DNA from: Candolleomyces eurysporus
Taxonomy: Eukaryota; Basidiomycota; Agaricomycetes; Agaricales; Psathyrellaceae
Direction of reading: 5' to 3'
Length of the DNA: 28,495 nt
Assembly: GCA_027579435.1 (NCBI GenBank)
Contig: JANBPK010001575.1
Coordinates: forward strand, 1 to 28,495
How positions within the stretch are numbered: position 1 is the first letter of the stretch; every line of letters begins with the position of its first letter. A program made the translations under genes and the position numbers. Below the pieces are notes generated by a model that saw only the letters and a program-made list of their open reading frames with translations, did not search any database and had not been told where the DNA came from. Of the stretch, positions 9,579-19,873 are shown one piece after another.

Positions 9579-11109
9579 ATGTCTGCAAGTGCTCTAACTC
9601 TTCCCGGTAGCGCTCCAGTTGAAACTGTCTATCCTCCAATGGCTAGGAGGTTTCGCCTGATGCCGAAGTACGCGATTGGATGTGATTGAATGGTATTCGT
9701 CCTTGTTGAATTACTAAATTCTAGGCTGTATTTATCCCCGAATTCTCCTTCTCGGGCTAAGGCCGTCCTCGCTCAAGATCTTGCTATGAATATGTTGATC
9801 TCTGCGAATGTGCAAGGACGTCGCATGTTGATGTGCGAGAATTGTCGCGACTCGTTCCTCCCCGTGCGTGTTCGCTTCGTTTTAGTTCGCCTAGCGCGCT
9901 ATTTCTCATGGTCGCGCCTGATCCGGGTTTAGTGCCCTGGAAGAGGCATCGAAGGCCTTTGCTCGCTATGTATTGAAACGAGGAAACCTGTGAGTTCAAT
10001 TTTCGTTCACCGCGGGAACAACCGTTCTAACGGGTATTCAAGTGCGTCTGGCCTAGACTGTCTGCCTTCAGAGGGAGCGAGCAGTTTTGCCCTTCCCTTA
10101 CCCCTCGCTTTGTCGACGCTCCATCTCCAAAGCCAACCGTCAGCACCGATCAGGAATTCGACCGTCAAAGTTCCGCATCGCAGTTGTTATATCCAGACAT
10201 GCTGTTTTCCTCTCGTGAGTTCTCTTGATACGACGACTGTCGTTTATCCATCTTCGTATTACTCGACTTGCTTACTATATTCTTTCTTCCTTTAGTTCCT
10301 GACTCCTACTCTCCTGATCCTGAAAGTATGACGACTAAAGAACGAGCCTTCGTCGACGACGTGCCGCCCATCTGGGTCTCAGAAGATGCGGAGATAGTCC
10401 CTGGACCTGCCCCTGGCGAACGGACCGCGATGCTCACCGTGGATGGAGATGTGATTATCAACGAACCAGACTACGAGCCCTTCACCTGCGTTTCTAGCCC
10501 TGGGTCAGATGGGACCGATTCGTCTCATTGCGTAGCGAGCGCTGACTGGTGAGCCATGACTTTTTATTTATTTATTGTTAGTTACTCTTTCTTCGATTTC
10601 GATGAAACGTATGTCGCAATTGTTCTCGTCTTGTCGTACGGTTTATCCCTTTTCACGGCCTCTTGGGTCTCATTTGGGGATTTAACTGACAAGTCTCTCT
10701 ATGTAGGACCTTACCGCTTGGAGACGCCTTTCAAACGTCGGACGGTGAGCCTCTGGTTGGCCAGGACTTCCTCGAAGAGCTGCTCTCCTTCTTGGACCCG
10801 GCGACTAGGGGGCCCCTAGGTTTGCCTGACGGCAGTGCACTCTCGTCGCCTACCTTCGAGGCAGATTCTTAGTGAGTTTTACTTCCGCGGAATGTTCTTC
10901 TTTCATGAGCCTTCGCTAATTACATCTTTCTTACAGCCCTTTATGTGGCACAACCTCGGACGTAACCTTGGAAGATCTCATGTGAGTGATCGATTTAACG
11001 TATATAGAGACTTTCATCGGCTTTTCCTCTCCTTGCCGTCTCGATTCTGCGTAATGTCGCGGGCTTTGTCAGTGTCGATGCAGACGTTGACCTATCTATA
11101 CAGCTCTGA
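9579..11109 (+). CDS. Novel cysteine-rich, acidic-tailed protein (318 aa)
   Basis: I do not recognise this family. Eight exons close in phase throughout: 9579-9667, 9725-9863, 9933-9989, 10043-10214, 10296-10548, 10707-10871, 10937-10981, 11073-11109. The N-terminus (MSASALTLPGSAPVETVYPP) leads into a basic segment. A compact cysteine cluster follows at residues 67-96 (CENC, C77, CSLC at 86-89, C96) that looks like a zinc-binding ribbon. The middle is Pro/Ser-rich. The C-terminal half is strongly acidic with alternating hydrophobic and acidic motifs (FLEELLSFLDP; LEDLIVDADVDLSIQL at the very end), resembling transcriptional activation segments. Zinc finger plus acidic tail suggests a regulatory protein, but this is inference. 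If the last intron is retained the protein ends after LEDLM. A TATA box lies 55 bases upstream. Confidence 0.7.
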
Positions 11110-12511
11110 TGGCGCCTATTTCGCTCATACGGAGAGCAGCGAGATTCCCAGTTCTCACGTCTTCGCGTTTGGCGGCATGAAGAACCCGCCTACTATATAA
11201 CAGTGCCTTATTTGGTCCTGGGCGTGGTTCCCTCCTCTCCCTCCTCCAGATTCATAAATAGTAATCGAAAGTGTAGTGATAGCGAAATTCGTGCCATGTA
11301 GCGCAAATTTTCGAAAGTTTCAATATATGTACATTAATCATGTTTACTCAACGTGGACGGTTCTTCCAGCACACGACGATTCAATCATCCCCTCTCAATG
11401 AAGTCGCTGCAAGGATTTAACCCGTTATGATCCTCAACATATGCCAGAGCCTCTTGACGGTTGCAAATGTTCTCGAGTGATGATACTCCCTTACGCAAAG
11501 TCTTTGTAGGTGATATCGCGACGATTCGTCCAGTTGCTATACGTGTCGAGAGGATCCTCACGTATTGTTTGTCTTCTATCTCAATCGGATGCAATCATCT
11601 GACTGAGCGTATCTCGCTGTCGAATCTATAAGCGGCATTCTTGATTTTGTATGTTCTAGATCGACCGTAGAAACACGAAAGGTGGGGCTAAAACTGATGC
11701 ACCTAGTGTCTTCCGAAAACACCTTTCTATACGCCTACTCTCCTTGTGATAATGCGTCTACTGAATCCCAGAAATTTTTACGCCTTCAAGCATCTCATGA
11801 CCTCGGAAATGTCGCTTCAAGATCCGTACGCGTAATTAGAAACCTAAAGCCCATATCATATGCCCGCTCGAATTGGTTAGGTCTTTAGGCGGTTCTGGAT
11901 AGAAACATGATGTTTGCTCTGGATGTTGAGCGGCACATGTTGAGTTCCAACCGCGGAGGATTCTAATCTTTTTGTGTCGACCCTGAGCCTTTTCCGATGG
12001 AGGCGTGCGAGATTACTGCCGTTAAAGCGCGGACAAGAGGACAGTCCATCTCGAATCTGAGTCTATGCTATACTTGGTGATCGGCGGAGGGGTTAGGGCG
12101 TAGCGATGGAATTAGTGATTGATGAAGGTGAGACAAATTTTCTATCCCAGCGCCGCTAGTAGATTGATAACGCATTGGCCGCTTGAAAGGGTTCCTAGAT
12201 CGTTTTCTAGAACCTCGGTCGCCTCTCGCTGGTGATTAGTGAGCGTTACTAACTATCACTCTGACTGGCCCGGAAAAGGCTCCATCGATCTGATGCCAAA
12301 AACGGACCTGGGCTGACCTTAGTTGGTTCGACCGTCTGGACCTGAGGGTACATCTGACGTGCGTTTCGAAAATAAGAGAAGACATTTTGCAATTCGGATA
12401 AGCGCTATGGAAGCTACCAGACGTATACAGCCGCTGACGAACTATTTTTACATTAAATTCATCGTACACGCAGTTACGGAACTCAGCTCCTGGTCCCTAG
12501 GTGCCTTTAAC
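11110..12511 (-). other. Unresolved region, possibly a decayed or intron-rich gene
   Basis: The stretch lies between two convergent genes. On the minus strand an exon-like piece at 11579-11385 begins after a possible acceptor, reads IEDKQYVRILSTRIATGRIV... and ends with TGA after FIERG. Upstream, another frame reads coding-like segments (FERAYDMGFRFLITRTDLEA, DLEHTKSRMPLIDSTARYAQ) broken by stops. Near 12240-12150 a piece reads TNHQREATEVLENDLGTLSS. I could not join these into a gene with consistent splice phases, and I recognise none of them. Confidence 0.25.
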
Positions 12512-13257
12512 CTAAAATCCGGGAAGGGGGCCGAACATGTTTTCCCAGTGGGTACGCACCCATCTAATCGATTCGTCGTAAGTATATAGGAGCCTCGTCA
12601 AATTCAAGTGTTTGTAGGGAGTACGAATACTCACTGGCCCACCTCCGAAATGATGTAGTCGGCTTCGTTCCTTCGCAAGTGCGTGTAAGAGTTAGCCGGA
12701 GAGGAGGCGGGCCCGTTAGCTCTGCCGTACTTCATGATGGCTATGGCCCCCATCCAGGGGCGGTCGAAGATCGCCTTTACGGTACGATTCAGCGGGGTAG
12801 TACCAATATGGCTGTCTACGAAGATGCGATACGTGAATGGAAGAGGATATCCGGACGAGGGGCTGGCCGTCAGGAGGTAGCTGACGTATCCGTCGGGAAA
12901 AAGCACGCTGAGATCAACCTCTTCCCTGGCTACCCTGTCGTCCGTTCTGGAGAAAGTCCATGCCTCCCATACTTCGGCCCTGTGACCTACGACTGGCAAT
13001 ACGATGATCTCGAGTTTCCTTTCCTAAGGAAACGGCATCGGTTAAGAGATTATTAACGACGGAGTATGCACCAAGTGTCTTTGTTAGGTACGATAGAGCC
13101 AACTATGGGTGAACATTTGCAATGCTTACGCATCGTACGCCCTGCGGAGGATACGACGAAGACCTATGCTAGTACGGGAGCGCGTCTAGTGAGTATGGAC
13201 TTTCTGGCTGATCCCGGTGGATGTTTAACCTACCAATTGGAGAGACGATTCAGACAT
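12512..13257 (-). CDS. Small conserved fungal protein (175 aa)
   Basis: Function unknown; the sequence style (VVGHRAEVWEAWTF, VAREEVDLSVLFPDGYVSYL, FDRPWMGAIAIMKYG) resembles a family I recall from Agaricomycete genomes without assigned role. Five exons fit in phase: 13257-13234, 13185-13130, 13078-13072, 13023-12635, 12563-12512. The third exon is only 7 bases long. The N-terminus (MSESSLQL) runs into a basic stretch (TRSRTSIGLRRILRRAYDAH). The C-terminus reads GQWVRTHWENMFGPLPGF. There is no signal peptide or membrane segment. A TATA box on the minus strand at 13413-13407 lies about 150 bases before the ATG, with no intervening ATG. The micro-exon and the last exon are predictions; without the last splice the protein would end 14 residues earlier, at GQ. 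Confidence 0.65.
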
Positions 13258-13406
13258 TTCGGTCTCTTCAGTTCGTCGTTAAAGCTTAACTGATGTCGAC
13301 TTGGTTCCGCTGCAGTATGGGTGGGTACGTTCGAGAGGTTTATCGAAGAGGCGCAGAATGGGAGAGGTAGGTAATAAAGCCGTCGAAGGAGGCTGGTGTG
13401 GTTCAA

Positions 13407-13413
13407 TTTTATA
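13407..13413 (-). promoter_or_regulatory. TATA box (TATAAAA) of the 175-aa protein gene
   Basis: On the minus strand GGGTATAAAATTG lies about 150 bases upstream of the ATG at 13257. This implies a leader of roughly 120 bases with no upstream ATG. Confidence 0.5.
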
Positions 13414-13757
13414 CCCTCAACCATGTATCTATTTTGGAAACAGAAAGTATGATTTTTGAGAGTTTACATTAGGTCTGCCACCAGCTAAAAACTTCAACTA
13501 CACGCATAGGAGTCACTGCATGATTCATCCCTAGTCATTGTTCTCTGCTGTCACCCCTACGAGACCGACATTTCTTTTATACATTCGCATCTGATGGACG
13601 TACCCCGAGCTAAAATATAAATCGAGTCATTGATCAGCATAGTATGGTTAACAAGTCATGAAAGAGTGCCAGTCAGACAAAAGGTCAGCTGAGGCGTCCT
13701 TATCATAGACGATCGTCTCCTCTACCCCGTTGATGACGTAGATCGCCGTCTACGCCT

Positions 13758-15057
13758 CTAAATGCGTCCTTCAACCCATGATCTGCCAATTATATGTTCT
13801 TTGATGGTGCCCCTGCCCTCGAACTCGGTTGACAGCAGAACAACTGAACAAATCTTTTACCTTAATACNAAACGGCTCGCCGATTCGTATGTATGTTCCA
13901 TCGATGTCGTGAAACATAGACCAGTCGATAACTTCGAACGACGGACCTCGATATGGCTTGTGGGACCTCAGAGGATCTGTAGAAGGAAAGGTATTGAGAT
14001 AAAGAACGAAAATAGACCAAACTGAATAGAGGACGAAAAGATGCACCTTCTCGAGTCCTATCAATCGTCCAGCACTCTCTGTCCCCCAAAAATCTCGGTC
14101 CAATTTCGCCGGAAAAATACCTCCGAGTACCATGGGGCGGCGCATGTAGGAGTTTAAATGTATGACCGTGCTTAAGGTGGGGAATCGTATATTCCCCGTT
14201 TTCGCACTTCCTTTTCCATGATTTCGGTCCGGGCATGGATAGAGCCAGTTTCTCGACGAACATGGAGCGGGCGAACGGAGCAACAGCTCTTTCGCCCGTC
14301 ATATAACAAGTTAGAGGCGCTGATTGATATCAGTGTATATTATGAGTTCGCCGGTACATTTGCGTGTGGTCAGTTCGAGAGGGGGTTGGCGTAGATAATT
14401 CGGGACGATTCCGGGTGTCGAAAAATATTCAGATTGTGGGATGGATGTAGGCTGTTAAAAGACGTACTGATCCCCGCGGCGAGCGCATGACGGTATGGCT
14501 CGTTCCTGACCAGGCGGACGACCACTTTTCTGGAAGTTTGACCGTTTTCCTTGACATAGACGAATTTGTAACCCCTATGTGGCTTGAAATGAGAGCTCCG
14601 ATCTCCGGTTAAGCTCCAGGTTCCTACGTCTTCGTAGTGGGAACGATGCACGGCGTTTCTGATGGCTCGGTGTTGAGAGCCGCTTTCGACGGGTAACAAA
14701 ATGTCGAATCCGTCGTCCTCGAGTAAACGCTGGATATGATAGATTCTCGATATGTCGGCGCAAACGTTCAGGGGACAGTCTTTCAAAGAACTCCTGAGGA
14801 AAAATCTCAGTACGGCTTCTCCGTGAATAACGGCCGATCTCCCATCCATCAAAGCCAGGAAGCTAGATGCCCTTTGGATGTAGTTCTCGACGAAGGCTAT
14901 GAAATCCCATGTTCGATGGCAGTAGCTTTCCAGTAAGTACCTGAGGCGAACATTCAGCCGCCCCAACGTCACAAGCTGGGATATATCCAGGCGGTCCNAA
15001 AAAGGTCTTCAACAGATCACATTCGGAGCGTAGCAAGAAGCATTCGAACGGTCCCAT
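13758..15057 (-). CDS. F-box/nucleotidyltransferase-like protein, motif lost (333 aa)
   Basis: A paralogue of the gene at 21941-23232. Four exons fit in phase once single N characters at 14998 and 13869 are skipped: 15057-14468, 14319-14047, 13976-13861, 13782-13758. Residues about 12-50 (LLKTFLDRLDISQLVTLGRL, NVRLRYLLESYC) resemble an F-box helix pair. The next block (AVIHGEAVLRFFLRSS) aligns with AVVSGSQALRFFQREA of the paralogue. There the paralogue has the nucleotidyltransferase signature (GS, then SDLDI); this copy has GE and PLNV, so both catalytic-type elements are lost. The first two introns sit at the same places and in the same phase (1) as in the paralogue, which supports common descent. 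A TATA-like box lies about 40 bases upstream. Substrate and partners are unknown; if the F-box is real it would bind a Skp1-type adaptor. Confidence 0.75.
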
Positions 15058-15092
15058 GTTGAAAGGTTGAGAGCGAAAGCGGGAAAGCAGGC

Positions 15093-15100
15093 TATATAAA
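15093..15100 (-). promoter_or_regulatory. TATA-like box (TTTATATA)
   Basis: The minus strand reads GGTTTATATAGCC about 40 bases before the ATG at 15057. The leader would be very short. Confidence 0.45.
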
Positions 15101-15129
15101 CCTATTTGGTCTTGTTGATCATCGTTGAT

Positions 15130-15351
15130 TCAGGTATTACGTCCTCGATAAACACTGCCTCCGACCGCTTCCTCTCTGCTGCACCCGGCTGTTCGCGAAC
15201 GATTTGACGCTGCAAAAACACAAAGATTCAATTTCGAGTTAGTGGCAGTGTTTCGGATACCTATAATCACATCGTTTATGGTCGATCGACTCAGAAAATG
15301 TCGTCCTGCTAACTCGCTCAACTGGGACAAGTATTCGTTCGTCCGAGTCAT
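15130..15351 (-). CDS. Possible tiny protein (73 aa, or 56 aa if spliced)
   Basis: The ORF starts with ATG at 15351 (MTRTNEYLSQLSELAGRHFL) and ends with TGA at 15130. It contains a canonical 51-base intron candidate (gtatcc...ttgcag) whose removal keeps the frame, so both forms are open. Spliced, the protein would read ...TINDVII-ASNRSRTAGCSREEAVGG.... I recognise no family. The ATG lies about 105 bases from the ATG of the ribonucleotide reductase gene, head to head, so the two could share a control region; the TATA box there points toward the reductase. It could also be a chance ORF. Confidence 0.35.
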   Translation of the reverse strand: MTRTNEYLSQLSELAGRHFLSRSTINDVIIGIRNTATNSKLNLCVFAASNRSRTAGCSREEAVGGSVYRGRNT

Positions 15352-15394
15352 TTTTACCGATTAGCTGACGCTCAGGAACCGGATGCTCGGAGAG

Positions 15395-15402
15395 TATAAA
15401 AG
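15395..15402 (+). promoter_or_regulatory. TATA box (TATAAAAG) of RNR large-subunit gene
   Basis: Lies 61 bases upstream of the ATG at 15456, followed by a purine-rich then pyrimidine-rich (tctctctcacctc) leader typical of expressed fungal promoters. Confidence 0.65.
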
Positions 15403-15455
15403 ACAGGAACAAGAAAAAAGAAACCCCGCACCATCCTGGTCTCTCTCACCTCGTT

Positions 15456-18400
15456 ATGACCTCGAAACTAGTATCAAAGAGTGGTTAGTACCCCTTATTG
15501 TCCTGTTGTAAGTCGTATTCAGACGATCTTTGTGGTCCCTAGGAGGGTAAGCTCGCAATATTCGTCGTATCATTTGCCAGACCCGTAATCGGGGTTGTAC
15601 TTCACATCAGAGGCGTCCAGGATTTCGACATAGGGAAGGCGAGTAATTCAAACCGCTCCAACGTTTGCTTTAAAAGAACTCATATTGTTGGCCCGCTGTT
15701 GCAGCTTAAGAGGCGTCTGGCCTTCGCGAGTATTGACCTAGTTATTGGTGCTCTTTTTGAGAGCTGAACTACTCCAAATAGACCCTCGGTTCGAGAGAAA
15801 TCAACGAGCACGACCGTTTGAATGTGGACAGGTATGTACTGGCGAACATTTATCTATCTTATTCTCGAATCGTGTCGGCAGGATATCGTCCATGGTGGTG
15901 GGTAAATTGGGGCCTAGAGTATCGAGCCAAGACATTGACGTATGCTGCTCTCCATGTTTACGTCTGCGCGCAACAATGAACTGACCTTTTTTAGAGGATC
16001 GCGCTGGATCTTGCATTCCATCTTGAATCTCACGACCTTTCTTTCGGGAAGATGGCGTCTAGGATCGAACTCGACTTGCTTTACAGAGAGACCCCGGACA
16101 CGTTTGTTCGCGCGATGCGAAGAGCTTCTGAACTTTTGTGCGACAAATTTTATGCCCTTACTCTGCGGTATAAGGACGAGCTCGAAGAGATGGTTGTGGG
16201 CGATAGGGACCAGCTGCTTTCGTGGTGAGTGGTGTGTTAACGAACTCAATTAAGCTGTTCAAACTGATACTGCGCAGCGCATCTATAAAGACAATGAAGC
16301 GCACGTATCTTCTCAGGAACGAAGACGAGGTATTCGAACGACCCCAACATATGTTTCTTCGCGTTGCTTTGTTTATTCACGGCTCAGATTTGGAGGCGGT
16401 GGCCAAGTGTTACGACATGATGTCCACTTTGTCTTACGTGCACGCTTCACCGACCATGTTCAATGCGGGTACCAAAAATCCTCAGCTCAGCTCCTGTTTC
16501 TTACTTCGGGCGGAGCCTGAGCCTGACGAAATCTTTTCGACCCTGGATACTGTGGCGTCTATAAGCCGGGGAGGAGGAGACATTGGATTAGGATTTCATT
16601 TAGTACCTAGCAATAAGTCAGCGTTCGAATTCTATCTATCGTATCGTCTTCTGATTCCTTTTGATAAGGTCTAAGGTAGACGGAGTCGCGAGGTCCGGTC
16701 TTCTCCCTGTTCTCAAGGTATTTGACGCAGCACTGGATGTATTCGATCAAGATTTCGACAAAGGGCCCAGTACTGTCTCGGCGTACATAGAGCCCTGGCA
16801 TGCGGATGTACTAGCTTTCATCCGAATGAAGAGACGCAAGGGCGTGAAATCCGAAGGTATCAAGAAGTTGTTTCACGCCCTATGGGTGAACGATTTGTTG
16901 TCAGTGTCGNTTTTTATTTTTANTTTTTTTTACTTCCGACATTCCATCATTTTTTCACTGTACACAACCTCCGTGTGTTATACTGCCATTCTCTTTGTCG
17001 CTCGTATGCTACGCATATAGTGTTTAGGCATCTTATGCCTTATAGCATGGAAANTTTTTATTGGTTCTTTCCCTGTTTACTTTCCTTGCATCGTTATTCT
17101 CTCTCTTTACGTTGAATATTGATCACCTTCTTTCTTCTCGCTCTTTTCTGGTTATTTTCGAAGCGTTGCAGTACATTCTCTGCAGAACGATCGCTGACAG
17201 ACCGGAACAGTATGAAGAGGGTAGAACTCGATCAAGCCTGGACACTTTTTTGTCCTAGTCAGGTCCCACACCTGGTGGAACAATGGGGGATCGCCTTCGA
17301 AGAGGAGTACGAACGCTTGGAACTAGAGGGCTTCGGGAAAGAATCCGTCTCCGCCAGAATGCTATGGTGCGAGATCATTGACAGTATGATCGAATGCGGA
17401 GGGCCCTCTGTTCTATTCAAGGATGCTGTTAACGGTGAATTTATCCATTTTCGAGTGGTCGACAGTTTTGAATTGATTCTTATCAGATAAAAGCAATGAA
17501 AAGCAGTTAGGTACTATCACAGGTGGAAACCTTTGTACCGAAGTCGTTCAGTACGCGAACGCAGAGGAGACTGCGACGTGCACTCTGGCTTCAATTGTCT
17601 TGCCTTCCTTTGTAAAAGGAAACCTTCTTTTCGATTTCAAGACCTTGGAGACTGTTATAAGACACATGGTGTTAGCCCTCAACCGCGTATTGATCAGAAC
17701 GCGCCATCCTACCTCTCGGGCTGATCGGTCCACCTTCAAAAACCGCGCCATTGGGATCGGTGTCCAAGGATTCGCAGACGCGTTAGTTATGATGAACTTG
17801 CCCTTCGATAGTGAAGAGGCCTTGCGATTTAACGAGCAGTTGGCCGAATCCATTTATTATGTCGCCGTCGACGAGAGCTGCAACCTCGTTAAAACTTTAG
17901 GAGCCTACCCAAACTTCGAAGGGAGTCCAGCTTCTCAAGGGATCCTTCAGTGCGACTTGTGGGATAAGAACTCAGACGTGTTACACCACGATTGGGATGT
18001 CTTAAGACGGAAAGTGGCTAAGGGCATTTCAAACTCGCTGCTTACGGCGTATACTCCCACTGCCTGTACTTCTTTGATAACGGGCGCATCCGACTCTGTC
18101 GAACCGTTTTCTAGGTAAGCCGACGACGCCATAGCTAGATTTCAAAATATAAGGTAGCTCACTCCTGTAAACCAGCTTATTGTATACCCGGAGGACTCTT
18201 TCCAGCGAGTCTGTCGTGATCAACCGACTCTTGATGGAGAAGCTAAATGCCATCGGCATATGGTCAGATCGCGTTAGGGATAGAATACTGGAGTTAGGGG
18301 GTAAGTTTTAAAATATTCTACACTTCCCATTGAAATCTTATCCTTTATACCGTGTTGCGCGTCTTTTCTTCACCTTCTCAATCGCATTGGTCGTATTCTT

Positions 18401-18827
18401 TCCTACCCGACATCTGATTTTCTCAAGGTTCAATCCAGAACATTCGTGAAATACCTGAAGATATCAGAGTTCTCTTCAGAACCTCTTGGGAAATGGAACC
18501 AAATGTTCCCATTAAAATGGCAGCAGGTAGAGGACCGTTCACGTGTCAAAGTCAATCCCTCTCACTGTATATCGAAAACCCAACGGTGTCGTCCGTCGTG
18601 AGTGAACCTACTTCGTTACTGGCCTCAGGTTTGTTAATCCCGGACCGCATCTTTTTCAGAGTCGCGCCCTCTTCTTAGGCTGGAGGCTGGGTCTCAAGAC
18701 CGGACTTCATTGTCTCAGAACCAAGGTTGTATCTCGTGCTCTGAATAGTTCATTGCCGATACAGAAATGGACATCAACAGGTGAGGGGACCAAAGATGAC
18801 CCTATCTGCATCCAGTGCGATACATAA
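15456..18827 (+). CDS. RNR1: Ribonucleotide reductase large-subunit paralogue, probable pseudoenzyme (759 aa)
   Basis: Class Ia R1 proteins reduce nucleoside diphosphates using a radical delivered by the small subunit. Twelve exons fit in phase: 15456-15487, 15705-15729, 15782-15831, 15882-15939, 15995-16224, 16278-16616, 16669-16899, 17211-17434, 17487-18114, 18176-18300, 18428-18597, 18660-18827. The N-terminus aligns with the ATP-cone region but is degenerate. Kept: active-site cysteine pair C205 (SSCFLL) and C428, the N411-C413-E415 triad (NLCTE), GIGVQG, QSQSL, and the C-terminal CIQC (754-757). Changed: the radical-transfer Tyr-Tyr of GLKTGMYYLRT is His721-Cys722 (LKTGLHCLRT); loop 1 reads VDGVARSG; loop 2 lacks GGNKRPG; the phosphate loop reads PTACT, not PTAST; CNLAS is CTLAS. 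Length is near the usual 790-890. There are no stops or frameshifts, so it is under selection or very recently changed. A 311-base intron (16900-17210) holds three N characters. Confidence 0.93.
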
Positions 18828-19873
18828 GGGGAAAATAGTAGTATCTTGTCATGTACATGCTCATATACACTCTTCTGTATATTGGTCTCTCTCCGGCAGT
18901 ATTCTACGTAAGTGTAGCTCACCAATCATGGCGGTAGCATCGTGTGCTCCTGGGAGATAACCCCAAGACATATCTGTCTGTTTCGCATTCTGAATTTTTT
19001 GGGATAAGCCCGGTCGTGCGCCTGGTTTACGTGCGCCTGACTGTATGTTTTTATTGATTCCGCTTTGTATCGCATATACGACCGTCGGTCGTGCTCCTGG
19101 TCGTCTTTTTATCTCTCGCCCGCCCATTTCTCCTTCGTAGCGGGGTCTGCATCATTTACAGTTCACTGGAAGACCGTTCTATCGTCTGAAGGCTTCAACG
19201 CTCTTTTCGTGATCTTATCTGCGCACTCCCGTTTTCTGGACAGCGAACTTTCTACTCTACGGGTTTCCCATCTCTTGCTCGATCGTGGCTCTTGCTGGTC
19301 GTTCTTTGAACCGATCTAGAGCAATTTCAGCGGCATCGGTGCTTATGGGACTTTCATCTCACTGAAAATAACCCAGAGGGACCTGGACAGTAGGATTCTT
19401 GATCGTGTTCAGACAAAGCGCACTTATTTAGCTCCAGCCGGTGGTTACCCTAAACCTGGGAAGTTAGGAAAAGGCATAGCGCTATGATCCCCGTTTTCGC
19501 TAGTACAGCTTTCTCTCCTGTTCGGGCTCTCTATCTCACGCTCAATTTTACCTTACAGCTTCTACTCTGAAAGCTCGCAGACTGGATCTATGGCATATGC
19601 TTTCATTGCTGCCATAGACGTACGGAAGTGGTGTGAACCTGCCCAGACGCATACATGTTTGATGCATGGAGTGCTTGGACATGCCTGTCGTACGCAGGAA
19701 GTAGAAGTGATGTGCCGTACAATATCACTCTGCTTCTTACAGACAGTAGTACGGTTCGAATGCCCGCGGTCGAGATCGTAATTTAATGCAGATAGTACCA
19801 TTGAGTAATAATACTTGAGTCCTACATAAGTGTACATGATATTTAGTCTTCTATCTACTTCTTTCTTTCTATG
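18828..19873. other. Region between convergent genes, possible terminal exon
   Basis: About 1 kb separates the 3' ends of the reductase gene and the minus-strand gene to its right. On the plus strand 19320-19487 follows a possible acceptor (gatctag) and reads as coding-like sequence (SNFSGIGAYGTFISLKITQR ... PKPGKLGKGIAL, stop). I found no upstream exons with consistent phase and do not recognise the sequence. On the minus strand around 19040-18980 a PGARP motif occurs twice, separated by a Gln/Ile/Lys-rich stretch. Both may be chance or relics. Confidence 0.25.

Noticed and set aside
9451..9639. A coiled-coil-like frame on the minus strand (LERYREELEHLQTSL)
   Set aside because: It lacks an ATG start, overlaps the leader and first exon of a well-supported plus-strand gene, and has no supporting exons.
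12679..13056. A 125-codon plus-strand frame
   Set aside because: It is the antisense shadow of the main exon of the minus-strand 175-aa protein gene.
18861..19127. A minus-strand frame with repeated PGARP motifs
   Set aside because: Only two copies of the motif, no promoter or spliced context, and no recognised family.
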